Below are positions 10,671 through 22,132 of a stretch of 64,000 bases of DNA, in pieces. How positions within the stretch are numbered: the first letter of the stretch is position 1; the number at the start of each line of letters is the position of its first letter. The DNA comes from Branchipolynoe longqiensis (taxonomy: Eukaryota; Annelida; Polychaeta; Phyllodocida; Polynoidae). The stretch is from the NCBI GenBank assembly GCA_030323885.1, contig CM059190.1:81460709-81524708 (forward strand). The letters run 5' to 3'. A program made the translations under genes and the position numbers. Below the pieces are notes generated by a model, which saw only the letters and a program-made list of their open reading frames with translations, was not told where the DNA came from and did no database searches.

Positions 10671-11811
10671 ACACCCTCAGTGACACCCTCAGCGACACCC
10701 TCAGTGACACCCTCAGTGACACCGACACTGACACCCTCACTGACACCATCCATGACACCCTCAGTGACACCCTCAGTGACACCCTCAGTGACACTGTCAC
10801 TGACACCCTCAGTGACACCCTCAGTGACACCCTCAGTGACACCCTCACTGAGACCCTCAGTGACACCCTCACTGACACACTCACCGACATCTTCAGCGAC
10901 ATCTTCACCGACATCTTCACTGAAACCCTCACTGACACCCTCACCGACACCCTCACTGACACCCTCACTGACACCCTCACTGACACCCTCACTGACACCC
11001 GCACTGACACCCGCACTGGCACCATCAGTGACACCCTCACCGACACCCTCAGTGACATGCTCAGTGACACCATCACTGCAACCCGCACTGACACCCTCAT
11101 GAGACCCTCAGTGACACCATCACTGACATCCTCACCAACACCCTCACTAACACCCTTACTGACACCCTCACCAACACCCTCATTTACACCCTCACTGAGA
11201 CCCTCAGTGACACCGTCACTGACATCCTAACTGACACCCTCACTGACACCCTCACCAATACCTTCATGGACTCCTTCACCAACACCCTCACTGACATTCT
11301 AATGACACCCTCACCAACACCCTCACAAACACCCTCACAAACACCCTTACTGACACCCTCGCTGCCATTCGAATGACACCCTCACCAACACCCTCACCAA
11401 CACCCTCACCAACACCCTCACCAACACCCTCACTGACACCCTCACCAACACCATCACTGACACACTCACTGACATTTGAATGCCACCCTCACCAACACCG
11501 TCACTAACACCCTCACTGACACCCTCACTGACGCCCTCACCAACATCCCCAGTGACACCCTCACCGATACCCACACCACAACTCTCACTGACACCCTCAC
11601 CGACACCCTAACTGACACCCTAACATACACCCTCAACAATACCATCACCAATATCTTCACCAACACCCTCACTAACACCCTCACCGACACCATCACTGCA
11701 ACCTTTACTGACACTCTCACCGACACCCTCACCGACATAATCATTGAAATTCTCACTGACACCCTCACCCCTACCCTTACTGACACCCTCGCCGACACGG
11801 ACACCAGTTAA
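10671..11811. repeat. 12-bp minisatellite (ACACCCTCACTG)
   Basis: About 1.1 kb of a degenerate 12-bp unit, mainly ACACCCTCASTG early and ACCAACACCCTC variants later. Because 12 is a multiple of three, long frames stay open on both strands (TPSVTPSL on +, RVSVRVSL on -). These are repeat artefacts, not genes. Confidence 0.95.
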
Positions 11812-11943
11812 CCAATTATATTTAGCAACAGCACCACAATCAACACCATCTCTACACCACACCACTAACAACACCCATATTAAAAACGGCACCATCAATC
11901 CCACCAATAACACCATCAATATCCACACCCTCATTACCACCAT

Positions 11944-12352
11944 GCCAACACATCAATGCTTCCACACCATCACATCAACACATCAATGATACCACACCAT
12001 CACACCAACACATCAGTGCTGCCACACCATCACATCAACACATCAATGATACCACACCATCACACCAACACATCAATGCTGCCACACCATCACACCAACA
12101 CATTAATGCTGCCACACCATCACATCAACACATCAATGATGCCACACCATCACACCAACACATCAATGCTGCCACACCATCACATCAACACATCAATGCT
12201 GCCACACCAACACACCAACACATCAATGATGCCACACCATCACACCAACACCTCAATGCTGCCACACCATCACACCAACACATCAATGCTGCCACACCAT
12301 CACACCAACACATCAGTGCTGCCACACCATCACACCAACACATCAATCAACG
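11944..12352. repeat. 30-bp minisatellite
   Basis: About 13 tandem units of 30 bp built on CACCAACACATCAATGCTGC plus CACACCAT, with GCTGC/GATAC/GATGC variants alternating. A CCA-rich tract (CACCACACCACC) follows to about 12510. Confidence 0.95.
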
Positions 12353-12918
12353 ATACCACACAATGAAAGCAACACTCCCACACCACCACACCAACACCAA
12401 CATACCAACACCACACCACCACACCACCACGTAAACACAACCACCCCACCACACCACCACACCACCACATAAAGACCAACACACCACGCCACCAACACGA
12501 CACACCACACCATTAATACCACCACTTCCCTCTTTTCCCTTCCACCGTTAAACGTACTGATAACGGCGAGCTGTATGGTGCTGCCCACTGGTGTGAAATA
12601 ACAGAACCAGGACAGTTTACTTAATATATTTACTCGTACACCAACACCCAAACTTCGAGTTGTAAATAGTACAGTTCACCTTCGAAGCATCACTCGGCGA
12701 ATACCAGCGTCCGGCTGTCGATTGGTACTAACGTCACTACATGTAATACAATGTGTTGTGATAAGGGTGTTGTTCTTCTAATGCCAAACCAGGTCCCCAT
12801 CTATTTGACAAATGGAGATCCATAGGCTGATTGGTTAACTAGGCCACAGAGAACCCACATAATTAGTAGTCTCACTTCAGTGTATTTGTGCATAGGACAT
12901 CACATATAAAAGGTTTGT

Positions 12919-13092
12919 ACGTACGTACGTACGCACACATATATTTACATGTATTTACGCATGTATGTATGTATACAGACATACGTATGTATGTACATAC
13001 ATACATATGTACATACATACATACGTATGTACGTACGTATGTACGTACATATGTATGTACATATGCACATATGTATGTACGTATGTATGTAC

Positions 13093-13123
<31 letters not shown>

Positions 13124-13236
13124 CATGTGTATGCATGCATGTATGTATGTACATATGTATGTACATACGTATGTATGTATGTATGTACGTACGTATGTAC
13201 GTACATATATATGTGCGTACATACGTACGTACGTTT
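12919..13236. repeat. GTAC/GTAT tetranucleotide array
   Basis: About 318 bp of GTAY tetranucleotides with internal inversion symmetry (GTACGTAC, ATACATAC). Four frames stay open with Tyr/Val/His/Thr/Cys repeats, which are artefacts. Confidence 0.95.
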
Positions 13237-13242
13237 TTTGTG

Positions 13243-13501
13243 TGTTGTTTTACATCCTAGCAACATCTAAGGTCATATCAGGACAGGTACCGACTTGTGA
13301 CAGTGTGCGCGCATGGCAACTCTATCGTGCTGCCCCACTGGAATACCATGCCACCAGTACCATGACCTGATATCCCACTCAGTCACATTATCATGACACT
13401 GAGCCAACCAGTCCTTGTCCTATCCTAATAATGCCGAGCGCCAGACTAGGAAGCAACAAGTATCAATTTTAAAGTCATTGGTTTGACTCGACCAGGATTC
13501 G
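13243..13501 (-). mobile_element. SINE-A, minus strand, head truncated
   Basis: Runs from the tail complement TTGTTTTACATCCTAGCAAC to the CGACCAGGATTCGA box B complement, where it meets the next copy head to head. Confidence 0.9.
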
Positions 13502-13811
13502 AGTTAGAGCATCCGTCTCCCGTGTTGTTAGATCGTGGGGTTGTGAGTTTGAATCCTGGTCGAGTCAAACCAATGACTTTAAAATTGATACTTGTTGCTT
13601 CCTAGTCTGGCGCTTGGCATTATTAGGATAGGACAAGGACTGGTTGGCTCAGTGTCAGGACAATGTGACTGAGTGGGATATCAGGTCATGATGCTGGTGG
13701 CCTGGTATTCCAGTGGGGCACGATAAAGTTGCCATTAGTGCGCACTGTCACAAGTCGGTACCTGTCCTGATATGACCTTAGATGGTGCTAGCATGTAAAA
13801 CAACAACAAAC
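13502..13811 (+). mobile_element. SINE-A, plus strand
   Basis: Starts inside the A-box region (GTTAGAGCATCCGTCTCCCG), has a box B-like TGAGTTTGAATCCTGG, and ends GTAAAACAACAACAAAC. It is the inverted duplicate of the preceding copy. Confidence 0.9.
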
Positions 13812-13892
13812 AAAACAAACACATACACACACACGTTTTATATGTGATGTCCTCTACACAAATAGCCTGAACTGAGGGTCATAATTATGTGT

Positions 13893-13980
13893 GGTCTCTG
13901 TGGCTTAGTGGTTAGAGTGTAGGACTTGTGATTAGAAGTTGTTTGGTTGTGTGGGTTCAAACCCCCTCCACAGCAGGACT
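13893..13980 (+). repeat. SINE-B-type tRNA-like head fragment
   Basis: TCTCTGTGGCTTAGTGGTTAGAG followed by GGGTTCAAACCCC gives A-box-like and B-box-like segments about 45 bp apart, close to the SINE-B head at 14896. No SINE-B body follows. 13981-14520 shows only a short piece of the 205-bp dispersed repeat (about 14095-14135). Confidence 0.55.
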
Positions 13981-14519
13981 TTTTTTTATATTCAACAACA
14001 ACAAAACTTTTTCATCTATATCTGTTTCTCATTGAATTATGCAATGTAATTGTACTAACATATATTTCACATAACACAAATATATTTCCTCATGGTAAGG
14101 GTTCTGGATTTCTATTAATTTTGAATAAAACTAACGTTTCGCACTGCGCGTTCCAGCAAACTCAATGCCAATTACCCTCATCTAGGTCACTCTCCTGTAC
14201 ACCACCAAGTGGAAAGGTTCAGTACTAAGCATGCACCACCCCTGTGGCACACATCTGAACTATTTCCGAGTTCGTTTGTTTTCCACGCGGCGGATAGCTG
14301 GCCGCTTTAAGAGGTGGCGCCCTCTGGTGTTTATATTGAATATCAGAACACGGAAGAAACCCAGCAGACGAGTTCGCTGCTGCAGGGAAGCGGTATATAT
14401 TTTTTTTAATGACATATCAATGTCATTTGAATCAAATCAAGTTGTAAACTATTCCGATATATGGCAGCGGGGGATGCAGGGAGTTCCAGAACTGTATTCG
14501 TGGTTGAATTTGCTGTGCA

Positions 14520-14650
14520 GCTGACTTCCAGGTGGAAGATCAAGGGATTCAAACCCTGTGTCCAGAATCTGGCTGAGTCAAACTAATGACTTTAAAAGTT
14601 GACACTTTCCACTACTTAGGCTGGTGTTCGTCATTTTCAGGACAGGGCAA
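14520..14650 (+). mobile_element. SINE-A, head and proximal body only
   Basis: A degraded B-box region (GGGATTCAAACCCTG), GAGTCAAACTAATGACTTTAAAA and a CTTAGGCTGGTGTTCGTCATT block match SINE-A; the rest is lost. Confidence 0.7.
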
Positions 14651-14744
14651 TTTCAAAGACAAATTAAATGAATGAATGAATTATAATATACGAATGCATC
14701 CCCCTCCCCCACTTTGCAGCAGCCTTTTGTTTTAGTCGGTAAGG

Positions 14745-14885
14745 CTTGTTTTTTTTTTTTAATTAGTTGATTAAACAGTGAAAATTTCAATCGAGGAGAA
14801 TGTATTAGTCTTCCTCATACCACTGCGTCTTGCTATATCCTAGTAATTCCCAGCACCAAGCGAGGGATTGATATGTAGCAGTTGT
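14745..14885 (-). mobile_element. Chimeric SINE fragment (SINE-A body, SINE-B-type tail)
   Basis: Read on the minus strand, a SINE-A body end (complement of CTATATCCTAGTAATTCC) runs into a 3' tail like that of SINE-B at 15133-15215. It has the same join as 24541-24765. Confidence 0.6.
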
Positions 14886-14892
14886 TTGGTCA

Positions 14893-15215
14893 TTGTGGCG
14901 TTCTCTGTGGCGGAGTGGTTAGAGTGTCTGACTTTTTTCTAGGTCGGACTTCTAATCTGAGGGTCGGCGGTTCAATTCCCCGTGCCCCCAGCTCTGCCAA
15001 TTTGGATTTCCACCGCTGTGTATAACTTACAGCGTCATCAAAGGCCGGTTGCTCTCATACCATGTCCATGTGGTGTGGGAGGTTAAAAATCCCTTGGGTC
15101 GGTAAAAGTGTAGGCTCGGGCTTTCTATCGACCAGCAGTGGAGTGTGGAAGACCAGTCGTCTGTGACTGCGATTTCCCTCCTTGGGACAACTAATGTACC
15201 AACAAAAAAAGAAAA
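14893..15215 (+). mobile_element. SINE-B, near full length
   Basis: The tRNA-like head (TCTGTGGCGGAGTGGTTAGAG, then GGCGGTTCAATTCCCCG) is followed by the body blocks CCAATTTGGATTTCCACC, GGTTGCTCTCATACCATG, GAGGTTAAAAATCCCTTGGG and GTGTAGGCTCGGGCTTTC, and a tail GGAAGACCAGTCGTCTG ending in an A-rich run. Other copies: 25006-25325 and 27597-27905. Confidence 0.85.
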
Positions 15216-15261
15216 AAAGAGAGACACATAAGTATTCACACTTCCTGTCTCCCATTCGCTA

Positions 15262-15358
15262 TATTGGTTTGACTCAGCCAGGGTTCAACCCCAGTCCTTC
15301 GAATCCCACGACCTAGCAAAACGGGAGGTGGATGCTCATCTGATTCGGCCATCCCGTC
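15262..15358 (-). repeat. SINE-A head only, minus strand
   Basis: Complement of the Ser/Leu-type SINE-A head, from GACTCAGCCAGGGTTC to GATTCGGCCATCCCGTCT. No body is attached. 15359-15606 is unassigned. Confidence 0.75.
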
Positions 15359-15606
15359 TCTAGGCCTACATGGGGGCAACATTCCAGTTATGATGAAGAG
15401 GTCTGCTGACCAGTTGAAACCATTCTGAACAAATATAGAAAATTGTCATGCTGCAGTGCAGGCAAAACCTTTTCTATTATGGGTTTTCTTCACAGGTTTA
15501 GAGGATGCTATTTAATATGCAACTTTAAGGGAAAATGCTTGCACTTCAACTATGTTACCTAGAATGCTTTATATTTCTACTGACCTAAGTTTCCAATGGG
15601 AATAAT

Positions 15607-15938
15607 AGTTTGTTTGTTGTTGTTTTACGACCTAGCAACATCTGATGCCATATCAGGATGGGTACCGACTTGTGACAGTGCACACTCATGGTGACTTTAT
15701 AGTGCTGCCCGACTGGGACATCAGACCGCTGGCACCATGACCCATTATCCTGCTCAGTCACAGTATCATGACACTGAGCTAACCAGTACTTGCCTTATCC
15801 TATTAATGCTGAGAGCTTGGCTAGGAAGTGACAAGTATCAATTCTTAAAGTCATTTGTTTGACTCAACCTGGAACTGAACTCCTGACCTTCCGCACGCGA
15901 GGCCTGCGCTCTAGAGATTAGGCCACCGTGCCTGGTTG
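15607..15938 (-). mobile_element. SINE-A, full length
   Basis: Begins with the tail complement TTTGTTTGTTGTTGTTTTAC and ends at the head complement GAGATTAGGCCACCGTGCC. All body blocks are present. Confidence 0.9.
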
Positions 15939-16080
15939 ATAATAAGATGGGGATTATAACTAATGAGGCAACATTAATGAGAGACAATCCGGTAGCGTGT
16001 AGAATAAGCTCTTATTCCATTGTTTGCTTGTACATCACGCAACTATAATTTCTGTTTGTGTGTGTGTTAAAATTGTTTAA

Positions 16081-16292
16081 AACTGCATAGTCTGATGAAA
16101 TTTTCAAAACCGAACCAATTATCTAGATTTGATTTTACATATCTAACTTAGATACTGATGCACTTATTAAGCATTTGGTTCTGCGTAGAATGCAATACTG
16201 AGTCAATTTAACAGAACCTGTTACTGCAGAAGTGTATGGTGTCAGTTTTCCAAGTTTGCACTCAAAATATCTCAAATGTTTCTATCACAATA
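16081..16292 (+). mobile_element. TTAA-flanked MITE, 3'-truncated
   Basis: AACTGCATAGTCTGATGAAA after TTAA, then the family interior (ATCTAGATTTGATTTTACAT, GAGTCAATTTAACAGAACC). It stops about 55 bp after CACTCAAAATATCTC, where a diverged SINE-A head fragment (about 16305-16345) begins. Confidence 0.85.
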
Positions 16293-16362
16293 AGTCAAAC
16301 CGACCTTACCGAACGCGGTGGCTGAATCGGCAGAACCCTAGTTATGACCCAGCTACTATAGG

Positions 16363-16765
16363 TATGCAGGTATAGCAATACCTCAGGGAGTTTGATGCCC
16401 CTGCCTTGCAGAGTTGTAAACCACTGCCTTGTGGTACAGGTCCTTGACAGAACCGAAGGCTAAGGGAGCAAACCCTAAACAGAAAACCATGTCACTGTGG
16501 CAGCATTAAGGGCGGTTGATGTATGGAACTCCCAACATCTCCCGACCAGCCACTGCAGGGACAAATAGTTTTGCGCCTGTCTTGACATGTTCTTGCCGGT
16601 GTGAAACCTCTATTTGCTCCCCGAGAGAGTGCCGCTGGTAACTTGCAAAAGCCAGCAGCACTTCAACACTTTTGCAGGCAGCTTTCATGAAATGTAGAGC
16701 GGCAGTCAAGTAATGAAAGCAGTCTTTGTCGCATCGCGACCGACAGCATGATGATGATGATGATG
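16363..16765 (+). mobile_element. 400-bp SINE-like element with LINE-derived 3' end
   Basis: One of three copies (also 57290-57731 and 60165-60580) with the same 5' start (GCAGGTATAGCAATACCTC) and the same 3' end (AGTCAAGTAATGAAAGCAGTC ... CGACCGACAGC then ATG repeats). The last 70 bp match the LINE fragment at 59035-59110. Direct repeats ACTATAGG at 16355 and 16766 flank it. The minus-strand frame at 16506-16709 is also open in the other copies but has no ORF-like conservation that I can judge. Confidence 0.85.
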
Positions 16766-16879
16766 ACTATAGGACTATCAGTTATGTTTCTTGGTTAGTT
16801 TGCAAACCAGGCAATGCACTTGCAATTGTAGCAAAGTCTATGATGCGAACATTAAATATTTGACGTGTCCATTGATTAA

Positions 16880-17221
16880 AGTTGCATAGTCCGATGGTTT
16901 TGAGTTTCTGATATTTTCTGAGATAAATATGTTACGTTGATCGCTATAATCTACCTTACTTTAATTTGAAGTAATGTTTATTTTAAATGGCTAACTTTTG
17001 AGATATTTCAAGTGTAAGCATGCAAAATTAATTTTGGCAAGCACACCAAAACTCTGACACCATAGGCTTCTACAGTAAGAAGTTCTATTAAATTGACTCG
17101 ATCTTCCCTTCTATGTAGCAACAAATGTTTAATAAATACACCATTATCTAAGTTATGTAGAATCAAATCTAGATAATTCTTTTGGTTTAGAAAGTTGATG
17201 TTTTCATCGGACTATGCAGCT
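16880..17221 (-). mobile_element. TTAA-flanked MITE, full length, inverted
   Basis: AGTTGCATAGTCCGATGG at the left and CATCGGACTATGCAGCT at the right, with TTAA on both sides; 342 bp. The interior is the reverse complement of the copy at 63103. Confidence 0.9.
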
Positions 17222-17282
17222 TTAAGATTAAAATATACAAGCCGAACAGTGAAACTCGCCAAGTAACTGCCAATAAACTACT

Positions 17283-17352
17283 GATTGGTTGATTGATTGA
17301 TTGGTGGTTGCTTTACGCCGTGTCGGCAGCATAGGCCATATTCACGGTGAGA
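17283..17352 (-). mobile_element. 70-bp LINE-tail micro-insertion with 13-bp TSD
   Basis: Reverse complement of the last 70 bases of the 29953-30212 element (GATTGATTGATTGGTGGTTG start). Perfect direct repeats CCAATAAACTACT lie at 17270-17282 and 17353-17365. Confidence 0.9.
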
Positions 17353-17458
17353 CCAATAAACTACTAGTACTACTTAATTGCAGTGTTTAAGGGAGTCTTT
17401 TACCCAACCAGAAGACGCATTAACTATTAAGCCCTAGGTGTTTGGGAGTTGTCATTAA

Positions 17459-18174
17459 AGTTGCATGGACGATGAAATATTTATTTTTCAAAACCAAAAC
17501 ATGTATCTTAATTTGATTATATACATTCATCTTAGATATTGGTGCATTAACATGTGATTTGGGACAGCATACATAGAATAATCAGTGAATTTACTACCTC
17601 ATCCTACTTTGAGAAACCCATCACACAAGGAAGCCATTAATCAATTAGGTCAATCTTGTGGCCACAGTAGCCTTGACCCTCATTCCAAGTACCTAGTCAG
17701 GTTCCAGGATGTCCAGTGGTAGGATTGCTGGCACCATACCCTGGGTTGATATAAAGTTGCATCGAATTTTGTATTAAATAATTGTTACAGATCTGAATAA
17801 GCATGATATAATAATTATGTATATTATTATCCGGGAACAATACGTTTGATAATCATTAGGTCATCCCACATCACATCACGTGCCAACAAACAAATGATGT
17901 GCAATGGCGCAATCACTGAAAATACCAGGAGACATTAGGTCATCCCACATAACGTAGTCATCACGAGACGTCAATGCGCGTCATAGCTAGAAGACTTTTT
18001 GGAAAGCTTGTCAAAAGTATTTTGGGTTCTTTCAGCTCAAAATGCTTCAAAACTAGCCACTTTTCATCAAAATTACTCCGGACTAATGATTAGTAGGTCA
18101 TAACAATCAATTTGATATATTTATCTCAAAATGAAAATGAAAATTCAAACGCTATCAGACCATGCAACTTCTAA
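17459..18174 (+). mobile_element. TTAA-flanked MITE, diverged and interrupted
   Basis: Left end AGTTGCATGGACGATGAAAT after TTAA; right part from about 17997 to CATGCAACTT. Between them about 390 bp of other sequence is inserted, containing the direct repeat ATTAGGTCATCCCACAT (about 17859 and 17935). Confidence 0.65.
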
Positions 18175-18369
18175 CTGTTGGCAAAGCGACGCAGCTTTCA
18201 TTACTGAGTGGCACAACGATTACTTTCCCGCCATTACCGGCCTGCACACGGCAGCTGCGTCTGTCGTCTGCTACAGACATACCGTTCCATTGAAACGCAC
18301 CCCCAGTGCCGGTGTGGCGTGCTCAGCCGTGTACCGTGCTCAGCCGTGTGATTAGACTCAAACTCAAGG

Positions 18370-20115
18370 CATTATCAATGGTGGTGAGCAATCTTCATAC
18401 AGAAAATCCAGGAAAAGTGAAAGCTCTCTAAATCCACACCAGCTAGAAACAAATCGCTTGGTACACATATAGAAAACATCTTTACCAAAAACATTATATT
18501 AAATTTATAAGGTTAGTGACTCACGACCATTGACAATGCCTTAAGTTTGAGTCTATGCACACGGCTGAGCACGGCACACGGCTGAGCACGCCACACCGGC
18601 TGTTTTGGCATCCAGAACAAAGAAAACTTATCATGATGTGGCAACTCAGTTTCGCGATCAAAAGAAGTGCCCTTGGACAGAGTGGGACTAGATTGTGGAA
18701 TATCATTCTCCATAGACCCCTTTCAATGTTTGTAAACATTGTTTATGCGCGCGCAGCTTGATTGCAGAACGAATGCACACTGCCATTGATTTTGTCGGTA
18801 TGTGCAGTGCAAAACGTAATTTTTATTCAAAATTAATAGAAATGCAGAAGCCTAACCGTATAATTTTAATATAATCTGTGTTAAACATGTTTTCTATATG
18901 TGTTACAAGCAGTTTGGTTCTATAGCCCTGTTCACACGGGCAAAGTTTATGTCAACATAGACAAGTCGATTTATATGAATCGATTTAGTGTCGTGTCCAC
19001 ACACGGAGCGGTTTAAGGCGGAAATCGATATCTACGCATGAGCAAGTCCAGACTAACCAACGCCCGTTTCGGTTAGTCGACGTCACCACGAGAGAGTGTG
19101 GGTTCGACCTAGATATGTATGGACTGAATCGTATTGGTTTGGAAGGGTCAAAACTTCTGCTGGGCAGTGAAACCCTAAAAATAAATGATGAAAAAAACCT
19201 CTGTGCACCTCTATCTGGTTCATAGACCAAATTATATAATATGCGCTTTTGATCGACCGGAAAGTCAACAAACTAAGGTCTTGACTGCGCATGCGTGTGA
19301 GGTCCTTAATCCGCCTCAAGTAAGTCGGTTGGGTTCACACATGCCACTTGCGTTGATTTAAGCTAAATCGCTTCATCTATACTACCTCGCAAGGTGGTTT
19401 ACTTGAAGCAAACTAGATAAATCGATTCAGCCCTAAATCGCTTTAGTGTAGCGTCCACACGGCGAATGTGCGTCGAACTAGGCAAGTCGGTTTATATGAA
19501 TCGATTTAACTCGCCAGTTTGAACGGGGCTTATGTGGTGTGGTTTTAGAGATATTTCACTTTTTCTGTATGAGGATTGCTCACGGCCATTGTCAATGCAT
19601 TGACTCATTGAGTTTGCCGATATGCACAATTCAAAACGTCAAATTTATTCAAAATTAATAGAAATCCAGAAGCCTAACCATATAAATTTACTATAATCTG
19701 TTTGTTGAATATGTTTTCTATATGTGTTCCATGTGGTTTGTTTCTAGGTGGTGTAGTTTTAGAGATATTTAAGTTTTTCTTATAAATTTAATATAATCTG
19801 TTCGGTGAATATGTTCTCTATATGTGTTCCAAGCAGTTTGTTTCTACGTGGTGTGGTTCGAGAGATATTTCACCTTTTCTCTATGAAGATTGCTCATAGC
19901 CATTGACAATGCATTGAGTTTACCCATACGCGCAGTTCAAACTGTCAATTTTATTCAAAATTAATACAAATGCAGAATCCTAACCGTATAAATTTAATAT
20001 AATCTGTTCAGTGAATATGTTTTCTATATGTGTTCCAATCAGTGTGTTTCTAAGTGGTATCGTTTTAGAGATATTTCACCTTTTCTCTATGAAGATTGCT
20101 CATAGCCATTGCGTT
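18370..20115. repeat. Dispersed 205-bp repeat cluster
   Basis: Units marked by GTTTTAGAGATATTTCAC, CATTGACAATGC, TTATTCAAAATTAATA, AATATAATCTG and TTTTCTATATGTGTTCC. The first (about 18370-18545) is inverted; direct copies lie at about 18770-18920, 19531-19790 and 19790-20110. An inverted pair around CGGCTGAGCACG flanks 18300-18600. A further inverted copy lies at 30630-30800. Confidence 0.7.
18924..19530. mobile_element. TA-flanked MITE, TCGATTTA type, inside the 205-bp repeat
   Basis: AGCCCTGTTCACACGG at the left and GAACGGGGCT at the right, with TAT on both sides. It splits a 205-bp repeat unit between TTTGGTTC and GTGGTGTGG, which neighbouring units keep joined. The subterminal interior uses AAATCGATT / AGTCGGTTTATATG words. 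Confidence 0.75.
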
Positions 20116-20213
20116 TGAAGCGTGAAAGTGTGTCATCCTGCAGCCAAGCACCGCAAGCACTGACCTAAATACCTATACTGATGGCATCTGAAATAGGCCT
20201 ATTAGAGTGCCGT

Positions 20214-20273
20214 CGTGATATGAAATATGACCTTAGATGCTGTTATGACGTGAAACAACAACAAACAAATAAA
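20214..20273 (+). repeat. SINE-A tail fragment
   Basis: AATATGACCTTAGATGCTG and TGACGTGAAACAACAACAAAC: only the last 55-60 bp of SINE-A. A G run (about 20306) follows. Confidence 0.8.
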
Positions 20274-20458
20274 ACCATTGGGGTCGTGGAAGGTGTTTGG
20301 GAGGCGGGGGGGGGGGGGAGCGAAGTCTTTGCAAATTTATTCCACAAGCCAGCCACCCATATTTGAGTGGCTTAATCAAAACCAAGTTAAATATAATATT
20401 CCATTTAGACGTTTCCGTGGCCGTGAAGCACTATGCGTAGTACGTAACCGAAATCTAA

Positions 20459-20757
20459 TAACCCAGTCACACTACTGCTTGCGACCATTTTCCGACCACT
20501 TTTCGACCACAAAGAGCTTGCAAGTGGTTGCAAAGGGGTCACAAAGTAGTCCTTAGTGGTTGCCGACCTCCTTGCGATCATGATTGGTCACAAGGAGGTT
20601 GTAGCTACTGCGCTACAAACCTTGCGACCAAAATAGTTGCCTGGAGGTCGGTGAACATTGCTTTGATTGCAAGGAGGTCGTTGGTGATTGTAGGTTCTTT
20701 GGGTCAAAGTGGTCGCAAGCAGTCGCAAGCAGTCGCAAGCAGTTGTGTTACTGGGGC
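20459..20757. mobile_element. GTCACA-end MITE, TGGTCGCAAG type
   Basis: Left end TAACCCAGTCACACTACTGC, right end GCAGTTGTGTTACTGGGGCT, TAA on both sides. The interior is full of TTGCGACCA / GGTCGCAAG / AGGAGGTCG words, with AGTCGCAAGC repeated three times before the right end. Confidence 0.85.
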
Positions 20758-20761
20758 TTAA

Positions 20762-21108
20762 AGCTGCATAGTCCGATGAAGCATCACATTTTCAAAACCA
20801 AAATAATTATATAGATTTGACTCTACATATCTAACTTAGATATTGATGCACATATTAAGCATCTATTGCCACATAGAAGGGAACAATGAGACAATTTGAT
20901 AGAACCCGTTACTGTTGAATCCTGTGGTGTCAGAGTTTTGGCGTGCTTGCCAAAACTAACTTTCCATGATTGAATTTCAAATATCTCAAAACTTATCCAT
21001 TTAAAATAAAAGTTACTTCAACCGGAAATAAGGTAGATTATAACAATCACTTTAATATATTTATCTCAGAAAAATTACCAAAACGCAAAACCATGGGACT
21101 ATGCAACT
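20762..21108 (+). mobile_element. TTAA-flanked MITE, full length
   Basis: AGCTGCATAGTCCGATGAAG to GGGACTATGCAACT with TTAA on each side. Its left TTAA overlaps the right TAA flank of the preceding MITE, so one element appears to have inserted at the edge of the other. 21109-21785 is otherwise unassigned and includes a GC-rich stretch at 21390-21520. Confidence 0.9.
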
Positions 21109-21785
21109 TTAAGCAAGGGTTGGTCTCTGAGCGTGACAGCCTAATGGTGTTTGTTGTTGGAGGGGTCTGCGTGGGTGTAAAAAGGAAAAGAACGCCACAG
21201 AAGGATGGGGGCTTTTTTGTACAAAAATCTGGAAACATTTAAAATAAAGTTACAAATCATAATGCACAGGGTGAATGACTGAAAGCAGGTTTATGTCCGA
21301 GCAGTATCTGAGGTCATAGCAGAAAAGGACACCGACATGTGCCTCTAGATATAGCACATGCATAGATAGTATATATGCGTATATACCAGTGTAGGCACCC
21401 GCGCGGCTGCTCGCCTCTCCTGCTAACAGGTTTTTCATGATCAGCGTTTCGAACGCGCCGGCTGCGCGGTGATTCTGGCATTTACGCTAGTTGGCGCCAC
21501 CAGCGCCGGGGGGGTTCGACTAAAGCATTATGCGCCCGATACTCGCTAGTCGTCGTCACTAGCAGCTATATATATATAACCATGGTGGTCGACCGGCCCA
21601 ATGTCTTTGTGATACGCCACCCGGCCTGTGCACCAAACTAACCCACCGTTCGGGCAAGATTGAAAAATTGTGTGTTTTGTTATTATGATTCGGCGGTTTG
21701 TGGCCAGCCAGGTACAGTACTATCTTGTGTCAATAAACTGTATTTCCCACAACTGCTCTTCCTTATGCCTTAGCGGGTCTACATA

Positions 21786-22132
21786 GTTTGTTTGTTTGTT
21801 GTTGTTTTACATCCTACCAACATCTAGGGTAATATCAGGATGGGTAGTGACATGTCACAGTGCACACTCATGGTGACTGTATAGTGGTACCCCACTGGGA
21901 AACCAGGCCACCGGCACCATGACCCAATTTAATGACCCAATATCCCACACAGTCACATTTTCCTGACACTGTGCTAACCAGTCCTTGACCTATCCTATTA
22001 ATGTCGAGCGCCAGGCTAGGTGGTGATGAATATCAATTTTGGAAGTCATTGATTTGACTCGGCTGGGATTTAAACTCCCAACCTTCTGCACGCAAAGCCT
22101 GTGCTCTGCCTATTCAGCCAGCATGTCCGGTA
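21786..22132 (-). mobile_element. SINE-A, full length
   Basis: Tail complement GTTTGTTTGTTGTTGTTTTAC to head complement CCTATTCAGCCAGCATGTCC. All body blocks are present, moderately diverged. Confidence 0.9.

Larger units (their letters stand above)
12873..13882. repeat. About 1-kb inverted duplication containing two SINE-A copies
   Basis: Outer arms (about 12873-12917 and 13832-13882) are inverse copies sharing GGACATCACATATAAAA. Inside them two SINE-A copies stand head to head. They share private variants such as GGTATTCCAGTGG and CCTAGTCTGG, so one copy was duplicated with its flank instead of two separate insertions. The left arm alone carries the tetranucleotide array. Confidence 0.75.

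Noticed and set aside
10636..11811. Long overlapping ORFs (TPSVTPSL, RVSVRVSL types)
   Set aside because: 12-bp minisatellite with a period divisible by three; both strands are open.
11944..12352. 30-bp repeats as a CRISPR array
   Set aside because: Direct tandem repeats without unique spacers, in eukaryotic DNA.
12872..13370. Tyr/Val/His/Cys-rich ORFs up to 160 residues
   Set aside because: Translations of the GTAY tetranucleotide array running into a SINE.
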